Assembly (NCBI RefSeq): GCF_036924715.1
Contig: NZ_JAZHSB010000001.1
Coordinates: 1,045,001 to 1,109,000 of the forward strand
DNA length: 64,000 nt
From: Bradyrhizobium sp. AZCC 1721
GTDB lineage: Bacteria; Pseudomonadota; Alphaproteobacteria; Rhizobiales; Xanthobacteraceae
Direction of reading: 5' to 3'
Positions 34,247 through 43,774 of the stretch are shown in pieces (position 1 is the stretch's first letter; every line of letters begins with the position of its first letter). A model generated the notes under the pieces. The model had not been told where the DNA came from, ran no database searches, and worked only from the letters and a program-made list of their open reading frames with translations. A program made the position numbers and the translations under genes.

Positions 34247-35347
34247 ATGCAGCAGTGGTCGAGGCGAGATGCGCTCGCTCTCATCGCAGGAGCAAGCGTT
34301 GCTTCGTGCGGGAAGGAAGTATTCGCCGCGCAGCCTGCGCAAAGCCTCGGCGTCATCGCGGCTCGTAACGGAATCGTGTTCGGCGCGGCTGCTGGTCCGG
34401 TGATCGACAAGGATCTTGCGTATCGCGAGCTGTATCAGACGCAGACGCGCATCGTCACAACGGACGTTGCAATGAAAATGGGAACCATCGCGCCGCAACC
34501 GGGGCCGAAGCGATTCGAGAGTGCAGATCGTCTGCTGCAATTTTGTGCGAGTCACAACATTCCGATGCGCGGTCACTGCCTGATCTGGAACGAATGGGTT
34601 CCGCAATGGATCAAGAACATGAGCGGTGCCGAGCGTGAGAGGTTCTTCGATTCGTATATCGACGAAGTGGCTGCCCGCTATGTAGGCAAATTGCATTCAT
34701 GGGATGTCGTCAACGAGCCGTTCTGGCCTGGGCACAAGGCGCCCGGCGGCTACCGGCTCGGTCCGTGGTACGACACATTCGGTACCGGCTATGTGCGCCG
34801 TGCCTTCGAACGCGTGGCGAGGATCGACCGAAAGACAAAGCTGGTTCTCAACGAGGCGCAGAGCGAACGCGACGACGACGTCGGCCTCGCGGTTCGCCGC
34901 GGCCTGCTGCAGCTTGTCGACGAATTGAAGCATGCCGGCGTGCCGCTGCATGCCGTTGGATTGCAGAGTCACCTGCAGCCTCGCTACCCGCACGATCCCG
35001 GACGGTTTACCGAATTCCTTCACGCGCTCGCCGAACGTGGTGTCGATATCTATCTGACCGAGTTCGACGTGCGCGACGATACGTTTCCGGACGACATAGC
35101 AACTCGCGATGCCATGATCGCCGAGACGGCGGAGAAGTTCCTGACCAACGCGCTTCGGGTGCCGGCCGTCAAAATGGTGATCGCGTGGGAACTTGCCGAT
35201 AACTACTCGTTCTATACCGACGCGGCGAAGAAGAAGGATCCACTCGCGCAACGGCTGCCTCGGCCGCTTCCGTTCGATTCGTCGATGCAGAAGAAGCCGC
35301 TTTGGTTCGCGATGGCGCGCGCGTTCGAGAATGCCAGAAAGTCGTAG
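34247..35347 (+). CDS. Endo-1,4-beta-xylanase, glycoside hydrolase family 10
   Basis: Protein of 366 residues with GGAG upstream. The N-terminus SRRDALALIAGASVASC has a Tat-like signal, and a Cys within it hints at a lipoprotein. GH10 motifs: GHCLIWNEWVPQW, acid/base Glu in SWDVVNEPFW, nucleophile Glu in IYLTEFDVRDD, and the late Trp in VIAWELADNYSFY. It hydrolyses beta-1,4-xylan or a similar backbone outside the cytoplasm. It sits between the two leftward halves of the polysaccharide locus, so it may trim the exported polymer (inference) rather than feed on plant xylan. Confidence 0.9.
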   Translation: MQQWSRRDALALIAGASVASCGKEVFAAQPAQSLGVIAARNGIVFGAAAGPVIDKDLAYRELYQTQTRIVTTDVAMKMGTIAPQPGPKRFESADRLLQFCASHNIPMRGHCLIWNEWVPQWIKNMSGAERERFFDSYIDEVAARYVGKLHSWDVVNEPFWPGHKAPGGYRLGPWYDTFGTGYVRRAFERVARIDRKTKLVLNEAQSERDDDVGLAVRRGLLQLVDELKHAGVPLHAVGLQSHLQPRYPHDPGRFTEFLHALAERGVDIYLTEFDVRDDTFPDDIATRDAMIAETAEKFLTNALRVPAVKMVIAWELADNYSFYTDAAKKKDPLAQRLPRPLPFDSSMQKKPLWFAMARAFENARKS

Positions 35348-35368
35348 GCGCCGATCGTGTCGAATGCC

Positions 35369-36808
35369 TCACGCCCCTGAATGCTGGGGGCGCGGCCGAA
35401 GCATCCGCACCAGCGACGGTGCATAGAACAGGGCAAGCGCTGCGAAATAGGTGGCAGCGCCCGCCGCAATGTGGGCCGCCAGAATCGGGGTCGTTCGGGC
35501 CTCCGGAAACATTCGCAGCACGGCCGCCATGGCGATGGTAGCCAATGCGATGCGCACGAGATGGCCGACCGGAAGGCGCAGGCCAAATCGTGTAAACCCG
35601 ATTGAAAAACTCACGGTGGCGGCGGCCAGTGCCGCCAGCACGGTGGCGCCGGCGACGCCGGGCAGTCCCCATCGCGGCAGGAACAAGGCGCTCAACACCA
35701 CGGTCATCGACGCGTCGATTGCGGCAATGGCCATCATCCAGCGCGTGCGGTTTTGCAGGAGAAAGACCTGGTCGCCGAAATGGGCGCGCAGGTTGCGGAT
35801 TGCGCCGGCGAGCGTGGAAAGCGGGAGGATGGCGAGCGTCACCGCTTGGAACGGCGCTGCGATCAGGAGATGCACGATCTCGTTTCTCAGTATGATGATG
35901 CCGGCGAGGCTTGGCGCGAGGATTGCGACGAGGAGGGCGCTGTTGTTGGCGAGCTGGCGCATCCCGGCCTGGTCGCCGTGTTGCTCCATGCTTTTCACCG
36001 CCAGCGGGAATGCTGCTGCCGTCACTAGCATGGCCGCGACCGCCGCGGCCCGCTGGCCGAGGCCATAGCCGACGGCGAACAGACCGGCGGCGGCCACTCC
36101 GGACATTTCGTTGACGATGAAGCGCGATGCATTGAGGCCGACCCAGCCGAGCGCGCCGCCGATGATCAGCGGAATGCCGTAGCGCAGGGCGTGGACCACG
36201 ATCTCCCGGTCGATCGGCCACAAGCGGTGACCCCAGCCGATCCAGGGCAGGACGATGAGCGCGGCCGTCAGTTGCGCGGCCGCGTAACCCGCAAGTGGCC
36301 AATCCGGGGATTGGCCAAGCAGTTTGATCAACACCAGGCCCACGACAAATCCGACGGATGGCCCGAACACCTGCTGGATCGTGTAGACGCGGATCTGCTG
36401 CCGCGCGCGGGCGCGTTCACCGATGTAAAGGTTGAGCGACCTGGTTATCACATAGGCGATGGCGGCGAGCAGAAGGCCCGTTCCGGCGCCGGGCGCGATG
36501 ATCAGATGCAGAATTCCGACGACGGCCGCGCTTTGCAACGCGAGGGATGCCAGCAAGACCGCATTTTCGGTGCGATAGAAGCGCGGCGCGTCGTTGACGT
36601 CCTGGTATCGTCCGAGGAAACGCAACGCAAATTGCGACCACCAGGCGAGAAAGCCGATTTGCAGCAATTCGTGCGTGGCCGTAATCAGCGTGATGACGCC
36701 GAGCGTGTGCTCGTCGACGACATGCGTCCATACGATCATCGCCAGAAGCTGGAACAGCGGTCCGACGAATTGCGCGGGCAGATAGAGCAAAGTGTGCTTC
36801 AGGAGCAT
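35369..36808 (-). CDS. Wzx-type oligosaccharide flippase
   Basis: Integral membrane protein of 479 residues with about 12-14 predicted hydrophobic helices from TLLYLPAQFVGPLFQLLAMIVW to YFAALALFYAPSLVRML. The order and length fit the polysaccharide_synt/MATE-like Wzx family, which moves lipid-linked repeat units across the inner membrane. It is the last gene of the leftward run, three bases from the acyltransferase upstream. Sequence is poorly conserved in this family, so the assignment leans on topology and context. Confidence 0.82.
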   Translation of the reverse strand: MLLKHTLLYLPAQFVGPLFQLLAMIVWTHVVDEHTLGVITLITATHELLQIGFLAWWSQFALRFLGRYQDVNDAPRFYRTENAVLLASLALQSAAVVGILHLIIAPGAGTGLLLAAIAYVITRSLNLYIGERARARQQIRVYTIQQVFGPSVGFVVGLVLIKLLGQSPDWPLAGYAAAQLTAALIVLPWIGWGHRLWPIDREIVVHALRYGIPLIIGGALGWVGLNASRFIVNEMSGVAAAGLFAVGYGLGQRAAAVAAMLVTAAAFPLAVKSMEQHGDQAGMRQLANNSALLVAILAPSLAGIIILRNEIVHLLIAAPFQAVTLAILPLSTLAGAIRNLRAHFGDQVFLLQNRTRWMMAIAAIDASMTVVLSALFLPRWGLPGVAGATVLAALAAATVSFSIGFTRFGLRLPVGHLVRIALATIAMAAVLRMFPEARTTPILAAHIAAGAATYFAALALFYAPSLVRMLRPRPQHSGA

Positions 36809-36811
36809 CGC

Positions 36812-37867
36812 TCAAGCCCCCAGCCAGCGGCAGATTCGGGGCGAGGCGAATTGCCGTACGGCGAGCAGCGCCGCGGTAGAGATGAGGGCCGTCAAGACAC
36901 AGGAGACGGCAAAGCTGGCGACGCCGCCGAGTTGGCGCAGCACGGTATGATCGCGCAGCGCCATCACGATGAAGATGTGCCAGAGATAGATGAAGTAGCT
37001 GCCCGAGCCGATCCACCCGAATAGCGGGGATTTCGGCTGGATGGCGAACAGCGCAACGCAGAACAGGGCCGCATAGAGGAAGAAGGCGGTCGAATCGTAA
37101 GTGGCGGCGTCGCCGAGGTTGAGAATGCGCGCGGCGGCATAGAACAAATAGGCAGCCAGCGCGGCGCCAAGGAGCGCGCGGCGCATATCCTGTTCGAGCA
37201 GGTCTCTGAACATCGCGGTCAGCGCGCCAAGCGCGGCAAACGAGAACCAGAACGGAATGTCGCGCATGCGGATTTCGTCGAGCAGCGCCTCCGACGCTCC
37301 GAGCCTCGACATGGCGGGATCCAAATAGCTGCCGGCAAGCAAACCGCTGCCGATCGAGAGCAGCAGCAGCGTGGTGATCCGTTGCCTTGAAGCGGGTTGT
37401 CCGTCCCCGCCGGCCGCAAAAATGAGCCACAGACCGAGCGTGCAGCAGACATAGACGAAGACGTAATAGTAGACGAACACATATCCCAGCCCGAACCGGG
37501 CGAGCGTCGTGCCGATGCGATGATCCATCGCCGGATTATGCAGGGCCATGTAGATGTAGGCGGCGGCGAACGCGATCGCGTAAGGGACCAGGGCTGCCCT
37601 TAACCGCCTTGCCAGGGGGACGCGGCCGGAAAGCGCCGTGAGATATCCGGAAGCGAACAGGAACACCGGCACGCAGGGCCGTAGCGCTGCATCAAGTGAT
37701 TTTGCCCAGATGGCGTCGAGCGGCTGCGGCAGCGAATGGATTCCGATCACCATCAAAATGGCGATGCCGCGCATCGTGTCGACGACGCTATCGCGGCTTT
37801 GGGCCGTTGCGCGCGAGACGCTCAGAGATGGCGGGCTTGCTGATACGCGTTCGACGACCGCCATCAT
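36812..37867 (-). CDS. Membrane acyltransferase (Acyl_transf_3), first of a pair
   Basis: Protein of 351 residues with about ten transmembrane helices. DTMRGIAILMVIGIHSLPQ holds the catalytic His of acyltransferase 3 proteins, followed by RPCVPVFLFASGYL. The C-terminal SYFIYLWHIFIVMA is typical. It probably O-acetylates or succinylates the repeat unit. The ATGATG start overlaps the upstream stop (ATGA), so translation is coupled. Confidence 0.85.
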   Translation of the reverse strand: MMAVVERVSASPPSLSVSRATAQSRDSVVDTMRGIAILMVIGIHSLPQPLDAIWAKSLDAALRPCVPVFLFASGYLTALSGRVPLARRLRAALVPYAIAFAAAYIYMALHNPAMDHRIGTTLARFGLGYVFVYYYVFVYVCCTLGLWLIFAAGGDGQPASRQRITTLLLLSIGSGLLAGSYLDPAMSRLGASEALLDEIRMRDIPFWFSFAALGALTAMFRDLLEQDMRRALLGAALAAYLFYAAARILNLGDAATYDSTAFFLYAALFCVALFAIQPKSPLFGWIGSGSYFIYLWHIFIVMALRDHTVLRQLGGVASFAVSCVLTALISTAALLAVRQFASPRICRWLGA

Positions 37868-38970
37868 GTGCTCTCCTGCCGCGAGATCGCTGGAGACGGC
37901 ACATGTTTGAGGGCGCGGCGGTCGTAAACTTCGGTCAGATATCGCCGCAGCGGCGTTTCGAACGTGCGCAGCGAGACGACGCTCGCAAATGCAAGAACGA
38001 TGATCGCCACCGGCGCCAGAATCAGTCGTTCATGCTCCGATAAGGAAAGCAGGCGTGATCCAAGGGTGATGACGACGGTCGCAACCGGGATGTGCAGCAT
38101 GTAACAGGAATAGGTCAGCGCCGACCAGCGATCGAAGCCGAGCCGCGACAGCAGCGTCTCACGTCCGGCGCAGTCGGCCTGAATCGCAAGCATCGCGATG
38201 GCGTAGATCGCAAGCAGCGCGGTCGTCGTCGGCAGCAGGGAACCGAGCACGATAAAAGCCGCTAGCGACGCTGCCAGCGCGCCGGGCATCGCGGGCCAAT
38301 GCGCGATCCGGTCGCGAAACAGATAGCAGGCCATGCCGAGGTTGAAGGCAGGCAGCGCCCTGAAGGCGCCACCTTGGTTGATCCAGTCGGCCCACGGTGC
38401 CGTTCCGGCAGCCGATGCCCAAAGGGAATTGGCGAGCGCGGCCAGGACCACGAGCGCAATAACCGCCTCCTTGCGGCGTTGCGCGACCAGCGCGACCAGC
38501 GGAAAAAGCAGATAGCAAAACATCTCCGCCGAGAGCGACCAACTCGGGAAGTTGAACGTCAAGCGCTCGCCAATGAACGCGTGAAGCAGCAGGAACTGCG
38601 CGGGCAGATCGGAAAGCGGATATCGGGCCGGGTTGTCCGTCCGGGCAGCGCCGAAATGGAGTGCGCCGGCAAGCGCAACATAGAAGGCGAGCGTGGCGAG
38701 ATGCAGCGGATAGATGCGGGCGAGGCGACGCCACAGGAAGCGGCCGATCGATGCGGCATCGTCGACGCGGCCAAAGTATTGACGCGCAATGACAAAGCCG
38801 GAGATCACAAAGAACAGGTCCACGAACAGATTGAAATGCCAGGTGTGCGCGACCATGAAACGGCCGATTGGCAAGTCCTTGAAGTAGTCGGAATAGTGAA
38901 GGATCACCACGGCGCCGGCCGCGATGATCCGCAATCCATCCTGGTGCCTTGTGGCGCTGGTGTCATGCAA
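37864..38970 (-). CDS. Membrane acyltransferase (Acyl_transf_3), second of a pair
   Basis: Protein of 368 residues if the TTG at 38970 is used; a TTG at 39021 would add 17 residues but overlaps the upstream gene by 59 bases, so the shorter form is preferred, with GGAG ten bases upstream. RHQDGLRIIAAGAVVILHYSDYF contains the catalytic His, FVDLFFVISGFVIARQYFGR and FPSWSLSAEMFCYLLFPL are conserved. Different substrate or position from its neighbour is likely, as the two diverge. Confidence 0.82.
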   Translation of the reverse strand: MHDTSATRHQDGLRIIAAGAVVILHYSDYFKDLPIGRFMVAHTWHFNLFVDLFFVISGFVIARQYFGRVDDAASIGRFLWRRLARIYPLHLATLAFYVALAGALHFGAARTDNPARYPLSDLPAQFLLLHAFIGERLTFNFPSWSLSAEMFCYLLFPLVALVAQRRKEAVIALVVLAALANSLWASAAGTAPWADWINQGGAFRALPAFNLGMACYLFRDRIAHWPAMPGALAASLAAFIVLGSLLPTTTALLAIYAIAMLAIQADCAGRETLLSRLGFDRWSALTYSCYMLHIPVATVVITLGSRLLSLSEHERLILAPVAIIVLAFASVVSLRTFETPLRRYLTEVYDRRALKHVPSPAISRQEST

Positions 38971-40036
38971 GGCGGCGATACTCCGCAGTAGCGCTTCCCT
39001 GGAGGTGAGCAAGGCGGGCAATCAGGCTGATGACGTTTTCGCGGTCGCCGCGGGCCAGATCGTTCCAGCGCGCCAGATTCCGTAGTGCCTGCGCCACGTA
39101 TCGGGCGCGCCAGTCCTCGTTCGAGAGCGCAGCCGCGATCCGCGCGGCCGCCGAAGCAGGATCTGCGGTATCGATGTAGATGCCGGACTCGCCGAGCACC
39201 TCGCGAAAGATGGAAGCATCGGGGGCGATGATCGGCAGGCCGGCGTATTGCGCCTCCAGCAGCGGCAATCCCAGGCCTTCGTCATGGGAGGTGCAGATGA
39301 ACAGATCGGCGGCTTCAAGCAATTGATTGACGCGGTCGGCCGACTGATATCCGTGCAGCGTAACGCCCGGCTGCTTCTCGAGGGCTTGCCAGTCGTCGCC
39401 CCATCCCGGCCTTCCGACGATATCCAGCGTAGCGTCGGGAAATCCCTGCATGCGCAACGCGTCGAGGATTTTCGCCGCCGCTCCAAAATTCTTGCGCGGC
39501 TCGACCGTGCCCAGCGCGATCAGCCGAAGCGGTTGGGGCCGCGCGCTCCGTTCGCCGCGCTGTCCGGGGTCGAGGCCAAACACATTGCGCACCGCGGGAC
39601 GATAGAGCGTCACTTCGGCATCGGACCGGCAATGCGCGGCAAGTTTGCGCCTGGTATCGCCGGAGTTGGCCAGAAAGCGCGGATAGTGGCGCAGCGCGAG
39701 CCTGAAGGGGCCGGCCATGTAAAGCCGCGCCCGCATGTTGAGCTCCGCGCGCCGCGTGATCAGGAAATCGTCGTGTATATAGGGTAGCACCCGCGATGCG
39801 AACGGCCGCAGCAGCGGGCTGGGCGGAAAGCCGGGACAGAGCAGGATCGAGGACGAAGCGGCGAGCCGCATCGGCAGGCCCAGGGTCTGCGTCGTCAGCA
39901 TCTGGCGAAGACCCTTCGCCGTCACCGGCACGACATCGAGCGGCGCAAGCGCTGCGGCGGAGAACAGCTCCAGCGTAATGCGTTCGAGACCGGTGACGTG
40001 GCGTCCGAGGTGGGTGTTGTCGACGTAGATGGCCAT
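38963..40036 (-). CDS. Glycosyltransferase family 4
   Basis: Protein of 357 residues starting MAIYVDNTHLGRHVTGLERITLELF, a mannosyltransferase-like opening. The C-terminal nucleotide-sugar domain has LIALGTVEPRKNFGAAAKILDALR, GYQSADRVNQLLEAADLFICTSHDEGLGLPLLEAQYAGLPIIAPDASIFREVLG with the EX7E motif. It probably adds a GDP-mannose-derived sugar, consistent with the mannose-1-phosphate guanylyltransferase in the locus (inference). Confidence 0.88.
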   Translation of the reverse strand: MAIYVDNTHLGRHVTGLERITLELFSAAALAPLDVVPVTAKGLRQMLTTQTLGLPMRLAASSSILLCPGFPPSPLLRPFASRVLPYIHDDFLITRRAELNMRARLYMAGPFRLALRHYPRFLANSGDTRRKLAAHCRSDAEVTLYRPAVRNVFGLDPGQRGERSARPQPLRLIALGTVEPRKNFGAAAKILDALRMQGFPDATLDIVGRPGWGDDWQALEKQPGVTLHGYQSADRVNQLLEAADLFICTSHDEGLGLPLLEAQYAGLPIIAPDASIFREVLGESGIYIDTADPASAAARIAAALSNEDWRARYVAQALRNLARWNDLARGDRENVISLIARLAHLQGSATAEYRRLA

Positions 40037-40055
40037 ACGAAAGGGAATCCTGAAG

Positions 40056-41456
40056 TTATGCCGGAACGGACCGGTAGGTGACAGGCGCGCGGACTTGCAG
40101 GGACGCGGCGATGCGCCGCTGCTCGCGCGGCAGCAGGATCGAAATGAGGATCACGAACTGCGCGAGCTGAATGTTCTTCGACGAGAAGCTTACTGAACTC
40201 GCGGCGATGACGATGATCAGCAGCACGATCGCCCATACCGCGGCGCTCGAACGGCGCAGCAATTCGATGAAGAAGCAGATCAGTCCGATCGTCAGAACGA
40301 CGGTATGGATGAGGCCGAACTGGACGATGGCGGCAATCCAGAAGTTCTCGATGCCGTAGTTGAGGCCGAGCTGCGACTGCAATGCATTCACCCGGACCGG
40401 ATTGGGGCCGAGGATCAGCTCGTGCCAATCGAAATGCGAGAGTAGGCTGAACGTGGCGAAGCGCGCGAGCGCGCTGCCCTTGTCGGAAGAGAAGCGCAGC
40501 AGCATCTTGTCGAAAATGCCGAGGTCGAGCGCGGCGAAGACGATGGCGCCGGCGGCAAACAGCACGCAGATGGCGAGAATGGCCGCGGGAAGCTGCGTTC
40601 GCTTTCCCTGTATCAGGCGGATCGCTTCAAAGCCTCCGACCAGCCCGATCATCGCCAGCACCGTGACCAGCGACGTCCGGCCGCCAAAGGCCATCAGTGA
40701 CGCCAGGCAGAATGCGATCAGCGTCAGCCGTACCAGGAGCGGCGGGCAGATCGCCGGACGGAGCACCAGCGCGAGCACGTAGGCGCCGACGATGCCGGAT
40801 GCCGTGAGCGGGTGACCCAGCAGCGCCGCTGAGCGCCATTCTCCCACCACTACGACGTCGCCGAGCGTCAGCGGGATCAGCCGATGCCCGGAGAAATATT
40901 CGTAATATCCGAGTACGACGTTCAGCAGGATCGTGAGGTGAATGGCCCAGGCCAGCGGGCGCCTTTGCGCGGGCGACAACTGCCACATCACCATCACGAT
41001 CAGGATCGGCAGCAGAAACGTGTCGATGATGACCGTGAACGGGCGTTCGAGCACGATCACCTGGACCAGCAGAAACAGCCAGCAGAGCAGATAGGCCAGC
41101 AGCAGCTTCGACTCGGAAAACATCCGGTTGATCTCGCCGACCGGCCCGCGGCTGCGCATCAGTAGCAGGGAGAGTGCCAGCAACGTGAAATAGGTTGCCG
41201 GATGCAGCTTTTCGTAAAAATTTCCGCCCGCCGTCAGATAGTGGATTTTCCAGTTGGTCAGCACAGAGGACGAGAGCGTGAATGTCGCCATGACGGCCAG
41301 CAGCATCAAGCCGGTCGCGATCCGTTCGATGAACGCGTCGGCATTCGCGACGCGCCCACCGCCAGAGGAAGCTGCCCGCACTGCCGGTGAAGCAAGGTGA
41401 CGAGGACGCACCCGTGCGACACCGGCCGATCCATTTAGCGGTCCGCGCGCTCTCAC
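40056..41456 (-). CDS. O-antigen ligase/polymerase (Wzy-like)
   Basis: Integral membrane protein of 466 residues with about 10-11 helices and a large periplasmic loop, typical of Wzy/WaaL. The start is GTG at 41456, overlapping the kinase stop (GTGA) with a weak GGAG upstream. A loop GKRTQLPAAILAICVLFAAG and FDWHELILGPNPVRVNALQSQLGLNYGIENFW match Wzy-like conserved Arg/His positions. It polymerises flipped repeat units. The first 30 residues are poorly conserved in character. Confidence 0.82.
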   Translation of the reverse strand: MRARGPLNGSAGVARVRPRHLASPAVRAASSGGGRVANADAFIERIATGLMLLAVMATFTLSSSVLTNWKIHYLTAGGNFYEKLHPATYFTLLALSLLLMRSRGPVGEINRMFSESKLLLAYLLCWLFLLVQVIVLERPFTVIIDTFLLPILIVMVMWQLSPAQRRPLAWAIHLTILLNVVLGYYEYFSGHRLIPLTLGDVVVVGEWRSAALLGHPLTASGIVGAYVLALVLRPAICPPLLVRLTLIAFCLASLMAFGGRTSLVTVLAMIGLVGGFEAIRLIQGKRTQLPAAILAICVLFAAGAIVFAALDLGIFDKMLLRFSSDKGSALARFATFSLLSHFDWHELILGPNPVRVNALQSQLGLNYGIENFWIAAIVQFGLIHTVVLTIGLICFFIELLRRSSAAVWAIVLLIIVIAASSVSFSSKNIQLAQFVILISILLPREQRRIAASLQVRAPVTYRSVPA

Positions 41457-43774
41457 CTGGCCGCTCCGGCATGCAGGCCCGCGGTGCCGTATGGCTTCAG
41501 GTAAGCCGAGCTGCGGTAATAGTCATAGAATTGCAGGCGGCTGAGATCGACGCGGGTCAGTACCGTTCCCATGATCCGGTCACTGACGGGGGACAGCAGG
41601 TCCATGGCATGGGACAGCACTTCGCGGGGGGTCTGGTCCCACGCGAGCGCCAGGATGATGCGATCGGCCAGTTCGGCGAGCGCGCGGCCATCGACCAGGG
41701 GCACCAGCGGCGGCGAGTCGATCACGATCAATTCGTAGCGGTGGCGGAAATAATCGAGCACGTCGACGATCCGGTCGGAGAACATCAGTTCGGTGATGAA
41801 CTCGACGTGCTTGATCCTGGTCGACGGCAACACAGAGAGCCCGGTGCTTTGATCCACGAGGACGGCGCGTTCCGGGGCGACGTGTCCGATCGCGACTTCC
41901 AGCAGTCCGGCCTCGGCGCGCGGACACAGGGAACGGGTCACTTGTGGATTGCGGAGGTCCCCATCGATGAGCAGCGTTCGGATGCCAAGGGTCGCCAGCG
42001 ACTGCGCCAGGTTGATGGCAAGCGTGGTTTTGCCCTCGCTGTCGAGTGCCGAGGTGACCTGCACGACCTTCACCGGCTGCGACCGCATCGTCCGTTGCAG
42101 CGACAGGCGGACCGCGCGGATGGCCTCCGCGAAGAACGTGCCAGGCTCGTCGATCGCGTAACGCGTCAAAGGCGGCTGCAACGCCGGCGGCAGCAGTTTG
42201 GTGGTCTTCGGATCGTAGCTGTCCAGTTCGCTGCGTCCGCGCCGCGCGAGACGGGCCAGCTCTCGCGTGCCGATCAACGGCACCGCGGCAAGGGCCGGGA
42301 CACCCGCAATGGATTCGGCCTGTTCGAGTGTCTTGACGCGGCCGTCAAGATAGTCGGTGAGGAAGGCCAGCACGCTGCCCGCCCCGAGCCCGAGCATCAG
42401 GGCAAGCCCCAGGATCAGCATCGTCTTGGGTGACGACGGCCTGATCGGGATGCTGGCCTTGGTCACGATCCGGGAATCCGGCATCTCCAGGCTCTCTTGC
42501 GCGGTGGTTTCCTTGGAGCGCGCCAGATAGGATTCGTAGAGCGTGCGGCTGGCCTCGGCCTCGCGCTGCAGTTCGCGTAAGCGTACCTGCGCCTGGCCGG
42601 AGGAAGTGGACACGCCCTGGAGCTGGTCCAGGTTCTGCTGCAGGGACACCTCGCGCGAACGCGCGACGTCATAGTCGTGCTTCGTGCTCTCCAGTATTCG
42701 CCGGATTTCGTCGTTGATCAGCTTCTGGGTGTCGCGCCGCTGCGCCCGCACATTGGCGACGAGGGGATGACGCGTGCCGTATTTGCTGGATAGATCCGCC
42801 TCGTTCTTGGCGATGTCGGCATATTGCGTGCGCAGCTTGGTGATCATTTCCGAGGAAATGGCTGCGTTGATGCCGCCGGGATCGCCGCCTGATTTCGCGA
42901 TGTCCTGGACCTGCTCGTACTTTGCCCGCGCCTCCGCCGTCTGCACGCGCGCGGCGATCAGCTTGTTATTGAGGTCGGTGAGCTGCTGGTCGTTGAGGGT
43001 TACGCCCTGCGAGACCATCAGGTTGTTGGCCGAACGATAATCCTCGACCGCTTTCTCGGACGCAACGACTCGCGACTTCAACTCGTCGATCTGGCCGTTG
43101 AGCCAATTCGCGGCAATACGCGTGGCGTCGTGTTTGGCGCGGACCTGCTCGTCGAAATAGGCGTCCGCAACCGCGTTGGCGATGGTTGCGGCCTTCTGCG
43201 GCGATTCCGAACTGACGGCGATATCGACGAGGAAGGTGGTGCCCTGCCTTGTTACCTTCATCCGTCTCTGAAGGATCTCGACCGATCGCGCCTTGGCGGC
43301 GTCTTCGGCGCTTGCACCGTCGCTTGGCCCGCTGCTGCTGAACATGCTGAGCAGCGGCTTGATCGGATCGAGGAGGCCGGGTTTGGGTTTGAATTCCGCA
43401 TCCTCCGTCAGCTTAAGCTTGCCGACGACGCGCACCAGGATCGCAACCGACTGAATCAGCAGCGTCTGGCTTTCGATGGTTGCATCGTCCGTGCCGAAAT
43501 TCGACAGCACGGACTGGTTGGTTTCGACGACATTGGCGCGGCGCGGATCGACCAGCACGGTCGACGTCGCCGTATATAAAGTAGTCGCGAGCATCAGATA
43601 GGTCAGCGCCAACCCGAGCAGGACGGCTACCGGCAATACCACCAGCTTGTAGCGACGGCGCAGGATGCGGCCCATTTCGCGCAGATCGACGGTCGGATAC
43701 TGCCAGCTTTCCGCAGGTCGGGCGGCAGGCTCGTCGGGGATCACATAGGGCAGGTCAGAATTGCGCTGTAACAT
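41453..43774 (-). CDS. Polysaccharide co-polymerase and tyrosine autokinase (Wzc/ExoP-like)
   Basis: Inner-membrane protein of 773 residues. The N-terminal Wzz domain has a TM helix near residue 37-60 (LVVLPVAVLLGLALTYLML), a long periplasmic coiled coil (about 200-420) and a second TM helix (MLILGLALMLGLGAGSVLAFL). The C-terminal BY-kinase has Walker A SEGKTTLAINLA with Lys582, Walker A' LLIDGDLRNP, Walker B LIVIDSPPLVPLV and a Tyr-rich tail (FYDYYRSSAY) that is autophosphorylated. It sets chain length and links polymerisation to export. The gene overlaps the barrel protein upstream by 20 bases. Confidence 0.93.
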   Translation of the reverse strand: MLQRNSDLPYVIPDEPAARPAESWQYPTVDLREMGRILRRRYKLVVLPVAVLLGLALTYLMLATTLYTATSTVLVDPRRANVVETNQSVLSNFGTDDATIESQTLLIQSVAILVRVVGKLKLTEDAEFKPKPGLLDPIKPLLSMFSSSGPSDGASAEDAAKARSVEILQRRMKVTRQGTTFLVDIAVSSESPQKAATIANAVADAYFDEQVRAKHDATRIAANWLNGQIDELKSRVVASEKAVEDYRSANNLMVSQGVTLNDQQLTDLNNKLIAARVQTAEARAKYEQVQDIAKSGGDPGGINAAISSEMITKLRTQYADIAKNEADLSSKYGTRHPLVANVRAQRRDTQKLINDEIRRILESTKHDYDVARSREVSLQQNLDQLQGVSTSSGQAQVRLRELQREAEASRTLYESYLARSKETTAQESLEMPDSRIVTKASIPIRPSSPKTMLILGLALMLGLGAGSVLAFLTDYLDGRVKTLEQAESIAGVPALAAVPLIGTRELARLARRGRSELDSYDPKTTKLLPPALQPPLTRYAIDEPGTFFAEAIRAVRLSLQRTMRSQPVKVVQVTSALDSEGKTTLAINLAQSLATLGIRTLLIDGDLRNPQVTRSLCPRAEAGLLEVAIGHVAPERAVLVDQSTGLSVLPSTRIKHVEFITELMFSDRIVDVLDYFRHRYELIVIDSPPLVPLVDGRALAELADRIILALAWDQTPREVLSHAMDLLSPVSDRIMGTVLTRVDLSRLQFYDYYRSSAYLKPYGTAGLHAGAAR

